35,369 nt of DNA from Bacteroidales bacterium (lineage in GTDB: Bacteria; Bacteroidota; Bacteroidia; Bacteroidales; Bacteroidaceae), in the NCBI GenBank assembly GCA_022784065.1, contig JALFUO010000087.1, positions 1-35,369 on the forward strand. The letters run 5' to 3'. The translations under genes were made by a program, and so were the position numbers. The notes under the pieces were generated by a model that was given only the letters and a program-made list of their open reading frames with translations, was not told the DNA's origin and did not search any database. This document shows positions 1 through 8,000 of the stretch, piece after piece (positions within the stretch are counted from its first letter, which is position 1; the number at the start of each line of letters is the position of its first letter).

Positions 1-163
1 TTGGGTTGACGTTTTGTCATCTTTTGTTTTCTTTTCGGTCTCAATCGTAAGTCTCATCGGTCACGTAGCCCGCTACGCTCCCTCTTCCACTTACAATTTA
101 TCCTCGAAAATAAATCCAAAATCTGCCAAAGCGAATTAATAGAACCCACCTTAATCCGAAAAG
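1..163. other. Upstream flank, no gene seen
   Basis: This stretch lies before the first recognisable gene. It is T-rich at its left end and holds a small inverted repeat near 66-77 (GTAGC..GCTAC). The frame of the following gene is closed by a TAA at 152-154, so the 164 ATG is the first start available to it. I see no complete promoter. Confidence 0.5.
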
Positions 164-1093
164 ATGCTCCAAGACTCTTTGCAGATAGTGCCGCCTGCGG
201 CTTTCGACACAGTGCCTGCCGCTCCGGCAGACATTCGGCCGCTGCCTGCCGGCGAGCCGTTGCAGATGTATCCTGCCGCGCTCGACACGGCGCAGTGGCA
301 GCACGGTCTGCTTCGCTTCGAGAATATGCCGCCTACCAGTGCGCCCGACAGCACGCTTCTGCATTACGGGGAGATAACCGCTTATAATCCCGAGGGCATG
401 GCTGGCGCGCCGCTGCCCTATTGTTTCAGGACGGACGATATAGTTACCTCCTTCCTGCTGCTTAGTTTCTTCTTGGTGGCATTTGTCACCGCCTATTCGC
501 GCCGTTTCCTTGCGGCGGCCCTAAAAGATTTTTTCCATAAGGGCAGCCGCAGCGAGCGGCTCACCACTCAGGAAGACAATAGCCTGCGCGGCAAGTCCTT
601 TCTCGTTTTCCAATCCTCCTTCCTGCTCGGCATTCTCTTTTACGACTATGCCGCAGAGCGGTTGCCCGAAGCCTGCGCCAAGGTGTCGCCTTATTATATC
701 CTTGGTGGCGCTGTATTGTTATGCATTCTCTGTTATTGGTTGAAAATGCTCTTGCAGCGGTTCGTCGGCAACGTGTTTTTCGATGCTGCGAGCAACCGCC
801 GCTGGACCGACGCTGCCAACCTGTGTATTTTCTTGGCGGGTATCTTTCTTTTTCCCTTGGTGCTATTGGTCGTTTACTTCGATTTGGACTTTGCTTTGAC
901 GCAAACATTGTTCCTTTTTACCTTTTTATTCATCGAAATCTTACTTGCTTATAAGTGTTTTTGCATATTTTTCGGTTACGCTTTCGGCTGGGTGCATTTA
1001 ATTTTGTACTTTTGCACGCTTGAAATTGCTCCCTTGATTATTTTGTGGCGGTCGTTGCATATTTTTACAGGTTACTTAGTTGTGCTTGAATAA
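164..1093 (+). CDS. DUF4271 family integral membrane protein
   Basis: The 309-residue protein has a soluble N-terminal part of about 90 residues, rich in Pro and Ala. It is followed by several hydrophobic segments beginning near residue 93 (TSFLLLSFFLVAFVTAY) and continuing to the C terminus. The composition, the late block of membrane helices and the position immediately before uroporphyrinogen-III synthase match the Bacteroidota DUF4271 family, whose function is not established. A stop lies in frame 12 bases before the ATG. The gene is followed after 97 bases by hemD on the same strand, so the two are probably co-transcribed, although a TAnnTTTG-like box at 1007-1014 inside the gene could give hemD its own weak promoter. 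The family call rests on recalled gene order and topology rather than on a strict motif. Confidence 0.75.
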   Translation: MLQDSLQIVPPAAFDTVPAAPADIRPLPAGEPLQMYPAALDTAQWQHGLLRFENMPPTSAPDSTLLHYGEITAYNPEGMAGAPLPYCFRTDDIVTSFLLLSFFLVAFVTAYSRRFLAAALKDFFHKGSRSERLTTQEDNSLRGKSFLVFQSSFLLGILFYDYAAERLPEACAKVSPYYILGGAVLLCILCYWLKMLLQRFVGNVFFDAASNRRWTDAANLCIFLAGIFLFPLVLLVVYFDLDFALTQTLFLFTFLFIEILLAYKCFCIFFGYAFGWVHLILYFCTLEIAPLIILWRSLHIFTGYLVVLE

Positions 1094-1190
1094 TAATTGC
1101 ACAGCCGAAGCGCAGGCGGGCAAAGGAGAGCGGCACAAGAAAAAGCAAGACTCTGCAACACAAAATATCTAAGCGAATCAAAAGATTCTC

Positions 1191-1934
1191 ATGGTAAAAA
1201 AAATACTTGTTTCACAACCGGCACCCTCTACGGAAAAGTCGCCTTATTTCGACATTGCGGCGAAGCACGGCGTAGAGTTCGTGTTCCATCCTTTCATTAA
1301 GGTGGAATGCCTCACGCCCAAGGAGTTTCGCCAGCAAAAGATACAGGTGCTCGACTACTCGGCCATCGTGTTCACCTCGCGCCACGCCATCGACAATTTC
1401 TTCACGCTTTGCAAGGAGATGCGCGTAGCCATTCCCGAAACGATGAAATACTTTGCCATTTCCGAAACCGTTTCCTATTATATTCAGAAATACGTTCAGT
1501 ACCGCAAGCGCAAGGTGTTTTGCGGCGCGACGGGCAAACTTGCCGATTTGGTGGCGATGATGGTGAAGCACAAGGGGGAGAAATATCTTGTGCCGCAGAG
1601 CGACGTGGCCGGCGACGAGGTGCACCGCTTGCTGGAAGAGAAGAAACTCAACCACACCGAGTGCATTATGTATCGCACCGTGCGCAACGACTATCCGCAG
1701 GACAAGCCTTTCGACTTCGACATGATAGTGCTCTTCACGCCTGCCGGCGTAGAGTCGCTGCAAAAGAATTTCCCCGACTTCGTTCAGGGCGACACGCGCC
1801 TGGCCTGCTTCGGCAAGAGCACGGCGAAGGCTTTGGGCGATGCAGGCTTCCGCTTAGACCTTGAAGCCCCCACGGTAGAGGCGCGCTCCATGACGGCCGC
1901 CATCGACCTTTATCTTGAAAAAGAAAACAAATAG
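1191..1934 (+). CDS. hemD: Uroporphyrinogen-III synthase (HemD)
   Basis: The 247-residue protein has the bilobed HemD pattern. The N-terminal VKKILVSQPAPSTEKSPYFD is followed by a hydrophobic strand with a Ser/Thr turn (IVFTSRHAIDNFF, about residues 61-73) and later by MIVLFTPAGVESL (about 176-188), the family's second domain. HemD converts hydroxymethylbilane to uroporphyrinogen III in the cytoplasm, the branch point for heme, siroheme and cobalamin. The sequence is divergent, as usual for HemD, and the call is helped by its place between DUF4271 and rnpA, a familiar Bacteroidales order. The ATG at 1191 begins the typical N terminus. A terminator-like hairpin follows the stop. No other tetrapyrrole genes are in the window. 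Confidence 0.85.
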   Translation: MVKKILVSQPAPSTEKSPYFDIAAKHGVEFVFHPFIKVECLTPKEFRQQKIQVLDYSAIVFTSRHAIDNFFTLCKEMRVAIPETMKYFAISETVSYYIQKYVQYRKRKVFCGATGKLADLVAMMVKHKGEKYLVPQSDVAGDEVHRLLEEKKLNHTECIMYRTVRNDYPQDKPFDFDMIVLFTPAGVESLQKNFPDFVQGDTRLACFGKSTAKALGDAGFRLDLEAPTVEARSMTAAIDLYLEKENK

Positions 1935-1939
1935 ACGGG

Positions 1940-1974
1940 TCTGCGTGGCGCGTGCCTCGCAGATTCTTTTTTTT
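1940..1974 (+). terminator. Terminator-like hairpin between hemD and rnpA
   Basis: A TCTGCG/CGCAGA stem (1940-1945 with 1958-1963) is followed by TTCTTTTTTTT. It lies 6 bases after the hemD stop and ends just before the rnpA ATG at 1983. The stem is short, so it may attenuate rather than fully stop transcription, uncoupling rnpA levels from hemD. Confidence 0.6.
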
Positions 1975-1982
1975 CAAAAACA

Positions 1983-2363
1983 ATGTCTCATCGGTTCACT
2001 TTTCCCAAGGCGGAGCATCTTTGTCTGAAAAACGACATAGAGCGGCTCTTTTCCGCCGGAGGCAAATCGCTCTCGGCTTATCCCTTGCGCCTTGTGGCGC
2101 ACAGCGCAGACAGTGCCGCCGTGCCCGTGAAAGTGTTGATGAGCGTATCGAAGCGGCGGCTGCGCCACGCCGTAGACCGTAACCGCGCCAAGCGGCAGAT
2201 GCGCGAGGCTTACAGGCTCAACAAGCACATCCTTTTAGATAGCCTTGCAGAGGGCGAATGTTTGCACCTCGCTTTCGTTTGGCTGGCAGACCGCCCGCTG
2301 CCCTCCAAGTTCGTGATGTCGAAAATGCAGAACCTCCTTGTGCGCCTTACCGAGAAAAGGTAG
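1983..2363 (+). CDS. rnpA: Ribonuclease P protein component
   Basis: The 126-residue basic protein carries the RnpA signature as SVSKRRLRHAVDRNRAKRQM (about residues 54-73), with the clustered Arg/Lys residues that contact RNase P RNA and the pre-tRNA leader. It is the protein cofactor of the 5' tRNA-maturation ribozyme. The start gives the typical N terminus (FPKAEHLCLKNDIERLF). yidD follows after 24 bases on the same strand, a near-universal rnpA-yidD arrangement. Here rpmH is not immediately upstream; hemD is, as usual in Bacteroidales. The end overlaps a GTAGGGGC string at 2360-2367 that resembles the repeat family described elsewhere. Confidence 0.95.
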   Translation: MSHRFTFPKAEHLCLKNDIERLFSAGGKSLSAYPLRLVAHSADSAAVPVKVLMSVSKRRLRHAVDRNRAKRQMREAYRLNKHILLDSLAEGECLHLAFVWLADRPLPSKFVMSKMQNLLVRLTEKR

Positions 2364-2387
2364 GGGCATAAAGTTTACAGAGATGGC

Positions 2388-2630
2388 ATGGACCTTATTT
2401 TTCAGAAAATCCGTAGTTTCTTTATTATTCTGTTGGTAGCGCCGATAAGGTTCTACCAACGTTTTGTTTCTCCCCTCACGCCCCCGGCGTGCCGCTTCAC
2501 CCCCACTTGCTCGCAATACGCCGTCGAGGCCTTGCGCCGCCACGGCCCCATAAAAGGACTCTACCTTGCCGTGCGCCGCATCTTGCGCTGCCACCCTTGG
2601 GGCGGCAGCGGCTACGACCCCGTGCCGTAA
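2388..2630 (+). CDS. yidD: Membrane protein insertion efficiency factor YidD
   Basis: The 80-residue protein shows the YidD pattern: an amphipathic N-terminal segment, then [28 protein letters not shown] with its paired cysteines, and [13 protein letters not shown] at the C terminus. YidD is a small membrane-associated factor that assists YidC-dependent insertion of inner-membrane proteins. The length is typical (70-90 residues). A second ATG lies five bases upstream (2383) out of frame. The gene is followed at 2641 by an array of 8-bp repeats and then by the TatD-like gene. Confidence 0.95.
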   Translation: MDLIFQKIRSFFIILLVAPIRFYQRFVSPLTPPACRFTPTCSQYAVEALRRHGPIKGLYLAVRRILRCHPWGGSGYDPVP

Positions 2631-2640
2631 ACGAATTATC

Positions 2641-2698
2641 TGTATACTCGTTTACTCGTTTACTTGTTTACTTGTCTACTCGCCTACTCGTTTACTCC
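2641..2698. repeat. Tandem 8-bp repeat array before tatD
   Basis: About seven imperfect units of 8 bp (GTATACTC, GTTTACTC, GTTTACTT, GTCTACTC and similar) fill almost the whole gap between yidD and the TatD-like start. The units are the same as those forming the arms of the larger palindromic elements at 4806, 16753 and 22206, so this looks like a solo arm of that family. It is not a CRISPR array, because there are no spacers. Confidence 0.85.
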
Positions 2699-2704
2699 AG
2701 TTCG

Positions 2705-3244
2705 ATGTTCGACTTCCACACTCACCGCCTTGATGCTCCTGTGGGCGAAGCCATTATTTGCCTGCCCGCCGAAGTGCTGCGCCGTCCCGACGCTTTCGAG
2801 CCGCGCGAGGGTGCGCTCTATGCCGCCGGCGTGCACCCTTGGGCCACGGTCGACGAGGCTGATGCCCGCGTGCAGTTGCAAGGCCTGCCGTGCCTTTTGG
2901 CGCATCCGCAGGTGGTGATGCTTGGTGAATGTGGCTTGGATAGGCTGCGCGGCGGTGCCGAGGCGTTCCAGATAGAAATCTTCGAGGCGCAGATAGCCTT
3001 GGCAGAGCGTTTCCGCCTGCCCGTCACGCTCCACGTTGTCCGCGCTTGGGACGCCCTGCTGCGGCTGCACCGGTCTTTGCGACCCACTACGCAGTGGACG
3101 GTACACGGTTTTCGCGGCAAGCCCGCCCTTGCCCGGCAATTGCTCGATGCTGGCATTGACCTTAGTTTCGGCGCGCGATACAATCCCGAAAGTTTTCTTC
3201 TTACCCCTCCCGAGCGGCGGCATCGAGAGAGCGATGCGCTCTAA
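2705..3244 (+). CDS. Short TatD-family metal-dependent hydrolase, C-terminally clipped
   Basis: The 179-residue protein keeps every metal-ligand motif of the TatD family in order: FDFHTHR at the N terminus, GECGLD, TLHVVRAWDALL, VHGFRGKP and ESDAL. TatD enzymes are TIM-barrel metal-dependent hydrolases, some with DNase activity. The start at 2705 is chosen because it puts FDFHTH at the N terminus; the frame is open further upstream only because it reads through the 8-bp repeat array. The protein stops two residues after the ESD that corresponds to the last catalytic Asp, whereas relatives usually continue for a further 30 residues or more. A second 8-bp repeat array begins directly after the stop. 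It may be a functional short form or a gene cut by the repeat. Confidence 0.8.
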   Translation: MFDFHTHRLDAPVGEAIICLPAEVLRRPDAFEPREGALYAAGVHPWATVDEADARVQLQGLPCLLAHPQVVMLGECGLDRLRGGAEAFQIEIFEAQIALAERFRLPVTLHVVRAWDALLRLHRSLRPTTQWTVHGFRGKPALARQLLDAGIDLSFGARYNPESFLLTPPERRHRESDAL

Positions 3245-3249
3245 CGTCC

Positions 3250-3295
3250 ACTTGTTTACTCGTTTACTCGTTTACTAAACAACTCGTTTCCTCGT
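3250..3295. repeat. Tandem 8-bp repeat array after tatD
   Basis: The units GTTTACTC, GTTTACTC and GTTTACTA, then degenerate copies (ACTCGTTTCCTCG), begin six bases after the TatD-like stop. Together with 2641-2698 this brackets the gene with same-family repeats in the same orientation. Confidence 0.75.
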
Positions 3296-3334
3296 TATTA
3301 TAGGCAAAAAGGTATCTACCTCGAAAAGAATGCC

Positions 3335-3342
3335 TAACTTTG
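3335..3342 (+). promoter_or_regulatory. Candidate -7 box of the tyrS promoter
   Basis: TAACTTTG followed by T matches the Bacteroidota -7 consensus TAnnTTTG and would place the start of transcription about 30 bases before the tyrS ATG. No clear TTG is visible at the expected -33 distance, so this is a half-supported promoter. Confidence 0.5.
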
Positions 3343-3380
3343 TCCGCAGAAACTTGTAAAATCAAATTTTTGGAAATAAT

Positions 3381-4676
3381 ATGAATTTCGTAGAAGAACT
3401 CAAATGGCGCGGCATGATACACCAGATGATGCCGGGCACAGAAGAAATGCTTTCGCAAGGCATGGCAACGGCCTACGTGGGCATCGACCCCACGGCCGAC
3501 TCCCTCCACATCGGCCACCTCTGCGGCGTGATGATGCTCCGCCACTTCCAGCGGTGCGGCCATAAGCCCCTCGCCCTCGTTGGCGGCGCAACGGGCATGA
3601 TAGGCGACCCCTCGGGCAAGAGCGCAGAGCGCAACCTGCTCACAGAGGACGTGCTGCGCCACAACGTGGCCTGCATCAAGGCACAGCTCGCTCACTTCCT
3701 CGACTTCGACAGCGACGCACCCAACGCAGCCGAACTGGTGAACAACTACGACTGGATGAAGAACTATTCCTTCCTCGACTTCGCCCGCGAAATCGGCAAG
3801 CACATCACCGTCAACTACATGATGGCCAAGGAAAGCGTGAAACGCCGCATCAACGGCGAGGCAGGCGACGGGCTCTCATTCACTGAGTTCACCTATCAGC
3901 TCCTCCAAGGCTACGACTTCCTCCATCTCTATCAGGAAAAAGGCTGCCGCCTGCAAATGGGCGGTGCCGACCAGTGGGGCAACATCACCACGGGCACCGA
4001 ACTCATCCGCCGCAAGCTCGGCGCAGAAGCCGACGCTTATGCCCTCACCTGCCCGCTCATCACGAAAGCCGACGGCAAGAAGTTCGGCAAGACAGAGCAG
4101 GGCAACGTGTGGCTCGACCCGCAACGCACCACGCCTTACAAGTTCTATCAGTTCTGGCTCAACGTGGGCGACGAAGAGGCAGAGCGCTACATCAAGATTT
4201 TCACCTCGCTCCCGAAGGACGAAATCGACGCCCTCATCGCCGAGCACCGCGCCGACCCCGGCCGCCGCGTGCTGCAAAAGCGCCTCGGCGAGGAAGTGAC
4301 CTGCATGGTGCACTCCCGCGCCGACTACGAGATGGCCGTCGAGGCTTCCAACATTCTTTTCGGCAAGGCCACCAAGGAAAGCCTGCAGCGCCTCGACGAG
4401 GCCACCCTCCTGAGCGTCTTCGACGGCGTGCCCCGCTTCACCGTGGGCCGCGGCCAGGCCATCGGCGCAAAGGCCGTGGACCTCTTTGCCGAAACCACCC
4501 AGTGCTTCGCCTCGAAGGGCGAGATGCGCAAGCTCGTGCAGGGCGGCGGCGTGAGCCTCAATAAGGAAAAGCTCGCCCAGTTCGACCGCCCCATCGAGGA
4601 AGCCGACCTCATTGCCGGCAAATACCTCCTCGTGCAGCGCGGCAAGAAGAACTACTACCTCATCACCGTGAACTGA
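3381..4676 (+). CDS. tyrS: Tyrosyl-tRNA synthetase
   Basis: The 431-residue class I aminoacyl-tRNA synthetase charges tRNA-Tyr. The tyrosine and ATP site is visible as [16 protein letters not shown] with the HIGH motif (about residues 33-48) and [17 protein letters not shown]. The [13 protein letters not shown] and [10 protein letters not shown] blocks are typical of bacterial TyrRS. The KMSKS loop appears as KFGKT (about 236-240), a common TyrRS variant. An S4-like RNA-binding domain closes the protein ([15 protein letters not shown] onward). Length and start are typical. It is the last gene of the plus-strand block, followed by a strong terminator, and a candidate promoter precedes it. Confidence 0.98.
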   Translation: MNFVEELKWRGMIHQMMPGTEEMLSQGMATAYVGIDPTADSLHIGHLCGVMMLRHFQRCGHKPLALVGGATGMIGDPSGKSAERNLLTEDVLRHNVACIKAQLAHFLDFDSDAPNAAELVNNYDWMKNYSFLDFAREIGKHITVNYMMAKESVKRRINGEAGDGLSFTEFTYQLLQGYDFLHLYQEKGCRLQMGGADQWGNITTGTELIRRKLGAEADAYALTCPLITKADGKKFGKTEQGNVWLDPQRTTPYKFYQFWLNVGDEEAERYIKIFTSLPKDEIDALIAEHRADPGRRVLQKRLGEEVTCMVHSRADYEMAVEASNILFGKATKESLQRLDEATLLSVFDGVPRFTVGRGQAIGAKAVDLFAETTQCFASKGEMRKLVQGGGVSLNKEKLAQFDRPIEEADLIAGKYLLVQRGKKNYYLITVN

Positions 4677-4708
4677 TCCCGAGAGGACAGGCATATATTA
4701 AATGTCTT

Positions 4709-4745
4709 AGGGCATGCCAGGCATTGGCTTGGCATGCCCTTTTTG
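4709..4745 (+). terminator. Rho-independent terminator after tyrS
   Basis: A perfect 11-bp stem, AGGGCATGCCA (4709-4719) with TGGCATGCCCT (4730-4740), has a 10-base loop and a run of T directly after. It begins 32 bases after the tyrS stop. Confidence 0.93.
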
Positions 4746-4977
4746 CGTGTTTGCGCTTTTCTCATCTTGCCGCGCAGGAAAAAGTTCGTTTATATGAACG
4801 ATTTTTAGTAAACAAGTAAACGAGTATACAAGTAAACAAGACAGAGATGTCTTGCTAATTTATATTTTACATGAGAAACTTGTCTCGTCTACTCGTTTAC
4901 TTGTAAACTCGTCTACTAATAAACCAAAGAAAATACGTCCCTTAATGCCTTAAAACAAGCACGAAACCCCTGATTTG
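4746..4977. other. Intergenic DNA between tyrS terminator and GH85 promoter
   Basis: This non-coding stretch contains the palindromic repeat element at 4806-4918, flanked by A/T-rich DNA. No open frame with recognisable content was seen here. With the adjoining terminator and promoter it makes a 393-base gap between tyrS and the GH85 gene. Confidence 0.7.
4806..4918. repeat. 113-bp palindromic element, copy 1
   Basis: The ends are TAGTA and TACTA. Two arms of about 40 bases made of 8-bp units (GTAAACAA, GTAAACGA, GTATACAA and the reverse) can pair imperfectly across a central A/T-rich part containing GATGTCTTGC and TTTTACATGAG. The copy at 16753-16865 is nearly identical in reverse complement, and the copy at 22206-22316 is a diverged version. 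It carries no gene. It could be a MITE-like element or a structured intergenic repeat. Confidence 0.9.
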
Positions 4978-5009
4978 TTTGTTTCCTACTAAGATAATCG
5001 CTATTTTTG
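4978..5009 (+). promoter_or_regulatory. Bacteroidota-type promoter for the GH85 gene
   Basis: TTTG at 4978-4981 is separated by 20 bases from TATTTTTG at 5002-5009, close to the TTTG-N19-TAnnTTTG consensus. Transcription would begin near 5016, giving a leader of about 54 bases before the ATG at 5070. This excludes upstream in-frame starts. Confidence 0.75.
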
Positions 5010-5069
5010 CAGGGTAATAACTATATTAGCCCTTTCGGGGCATCACTTAAATCTATCAAAAAACACACA

Positions 5070-8000
5070 ATGAAAACGCTGAAAGCCTTTTTACTTTCAT
5101 CAGCTCTCGTTGCCACTGGCGCGTGGGCACAGAGTGTGCCGACGCATGAGGCGTACGTCAGCTACGGTATGCCGAGCAGCATCGTCGATGCACTCAAGAA
5201 CTGGGAACCGGGCAAGCCCTTCAACGGCGATGCCAATTACAAGGACGAGAATTTCTTCATCTCGCGCGTGCCGATGAAGCAGAAGTTCCTGCCTGGCGTT
5301 TACGCCAACCAGCAGATTACCGACGCTACCGACAAAAACCTTTGCTGGTGCGCTCCCACGGGCGAAATGACCAAAAAATGGGGCCCGATGCCGCGCTACA
5401 ATTTCGATGCCGACAACTTCAACCTCTGGCAGTATATCAATATCCACTCCAACTGGAGCAACGGCTGGTGGCGCGTGCCCGGCGCTTTCAACGACGTGGC
5501 CCACAAGAACGGCGTCAAGACAGGCTGCACCTACTTTATCGACTGGGGTGCTTCTGTCAACATGGCGAACGAGCCGGGCAAGACGCTTTACGAACTCTCG
5601 GCACAGGACACGAAGGGTAACCCCATCTACGCCGAGAAATTCATCAACTTCCTCCGCTACTACGGCATCGACGGCATCTGCCTGAACCCCGAAGGCACTT
5701 GGGGCGCGGCTGTTTACACGCGCTTCATGAAATTCCTCGCCGTATGCCACCGCATCGCCAAGGAAAAGGGCTGGCCGTTCCACGTGGACTGGTACGCCTT
5801 TGTGAGCAACACGGGCGCACTCTCCGACAACGGCTGCACGCTGAGCTCTTATAACGATAAATGGTTCCACAACGACGACCTCGGCCAGCCCGTCACGGAT
5901 ATGTTCTTCCTCAACTACAACTGGGGCGAAAGTTCGCTCTCTACCAGCGTGGCCACGGCCAAAGCCCACGGACGCTCCACGTTCGATGTGTATGCCGGTT
6001 TTGACATGCAGGGACGCGGTTTCGGTAAGTACGGCAACGCAGGTTGGGAAACGCTGATGCGCTATCCCGTCAGCATCGTAGTTTGGGGCGCACACGACCG
6101 CAGCCAGCTCTACATCGGCTCCACCGAAGGCGGCCAGAGCGACTACGCCGTGCAAAACGAGTATCAGAAGAAGCAGGAACTGCTCTTTTCCGGCGCCAAC
6201 CGCAATGTGCTCAACCTGCCTGCGCTCAACACGGGCAACACCACGACCTCCTTCTCCGACCTCGCCTCTTGGCACGGCTATGCCAAGGCCGTGCGCGAGC
6301 GTTCCACGCTGAGCGAAGTGCCCTTCGTGACGCGCTTCAACCTCGGTAACGGCCGCTTCATGAACAATGAAGGCGTGACGACCTGGAACCACAAGTGGTA
6401 CAACTGGGGCGTGCAGGACCTGCTGCCCACGTGGCGCTGGTGGATTGACAACGGCGACGGCAAGACCGTGCCCGCCCAGGCCATCGAGGCTGACTTTACT
6501 TACGACGACGCTTGGTTCGGCGGTTCTTGCCTCAAATTCCACGGCAAGACGATGCGCTCCGACGTGCGCCTCTTTGCCACGAAGTGGAATGTGGCTTCCG
6601 AAAACGACGAGTTCCGCCTTGTCTACAAGGTTAACTCTGGCAAGGAAACGGGTGCCCGCCTCATGGTGTCGAAGCAGGGTGCTGAAAACAACTTCGCTTT
6701 CGTGGCTCTGCCCGATGCCGAAAAGCAGGGCGAGTGGCACACTGCCACAATCAAGGCTTCTGCCCTCGGCTTGAAGGGCGGCGACGTGATTGGCTGCGCC
6801 GGCCTGTCGTTCCAGGCTACGCCCGCCAACTATGAAATCCTCCTCGGCGAGTTCGCATTCGTGCCCGCCAACTTCAACGAAACGCCCGCTACCCCGCAGA
6901 TTACCTACTCCGAAGTAATGAAGCGCGTGTACAACCGCGCCGACTTCAAGGTGGTATTCGATATGCCGTTCAGCGGTACGCGCAAGGCCGAATACGACGG
7001 TTGCCCCATCTACAACGAAGAAGTGGGCGCCTGGTACTACGAAATATTCGTCAAGCAGGGCGAAAAGGAAACCCTCGTTACCACCACCACCTCTTGGGCG
7101 GCTTACGCAGTGGACGCTCCGCTCGACGTGAACAATTCTAAGTTCCAAATCGGCGTGCGCGCCGTGGGCAAGGATGGCAAGACGAAGAGCCCCATCACGT
7201 GGACCGAAGAAATCGAGTCTCCCCTCACGCTCATCGAAACGCTCACCATCGACAAGGACGTCATCAAGCCCAACGAAACCTTTACCATCGGCTTTGAAGA
7301 CCCCAACCACGTGGCTTCTGACTTTAAGATCTACAACGCCCGCACGGGTGCCGTGGTGAAGACCGCCACCGGCGTGCTGACTATGGAAACCTCTCTGCCC
7401 GAGGTTGGCAGCTACGACGTAGAGGTTACGACCAACGGCGTTAAGAAGATGAACCGTTCGCTCATTCTCGTTTCCCCCGAAGCTACGGGCCGCCTGCCGC
7501 AAATCAACAGCCTTGCGGCCGACAAGACCACAGTTGCCGGCGGCGAAAGCGTGAACTTCACCGCTTCTATCAATAAGGGCGACACCTACAACGGCAAGCC
7601 CTGTACCGTTTCCAAGTCGCTCTACATGCAAGAGCCTTATCAGCTCACGGTTGACGCTGGCGTGATGAGTGAACACACCACTAACTCCTACGCGCTGTGG
7701 TTCAAGGTCGAGAAGTTCGAGCACGCCAGCCTCGGCACGCTCCTTATGACCAAGGTGAACCGCAACTACGGCGGCACGTGGACTGAAAGCGTATGGGGCG
7801 AAATGTGGACGGCTATCCGTCCCGCCGGCTATGCCAAGAACAACAACATCGGCCGCAACAACGCTGAAAACGAGCTTTCTGTCAGCTTCGACGGCCCCAA
7901 AGCCGGTACGCCCAGATACGAGCACAATAACGATGTGGACGGCCTTTCCGACGGCTACTCCTTGCAGCCCGGCACGTGGTACCACGTCTGCGTTGTGAAG

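Noticed and set aside
2489-2704. N-terminal extension of the TatD-like protein
   Set aside because: The frame is open through yidD and the 8-bp repeats, giving a low-complexity peptide. The family N terminus FDFHTH begins right after the ATG at 2705.
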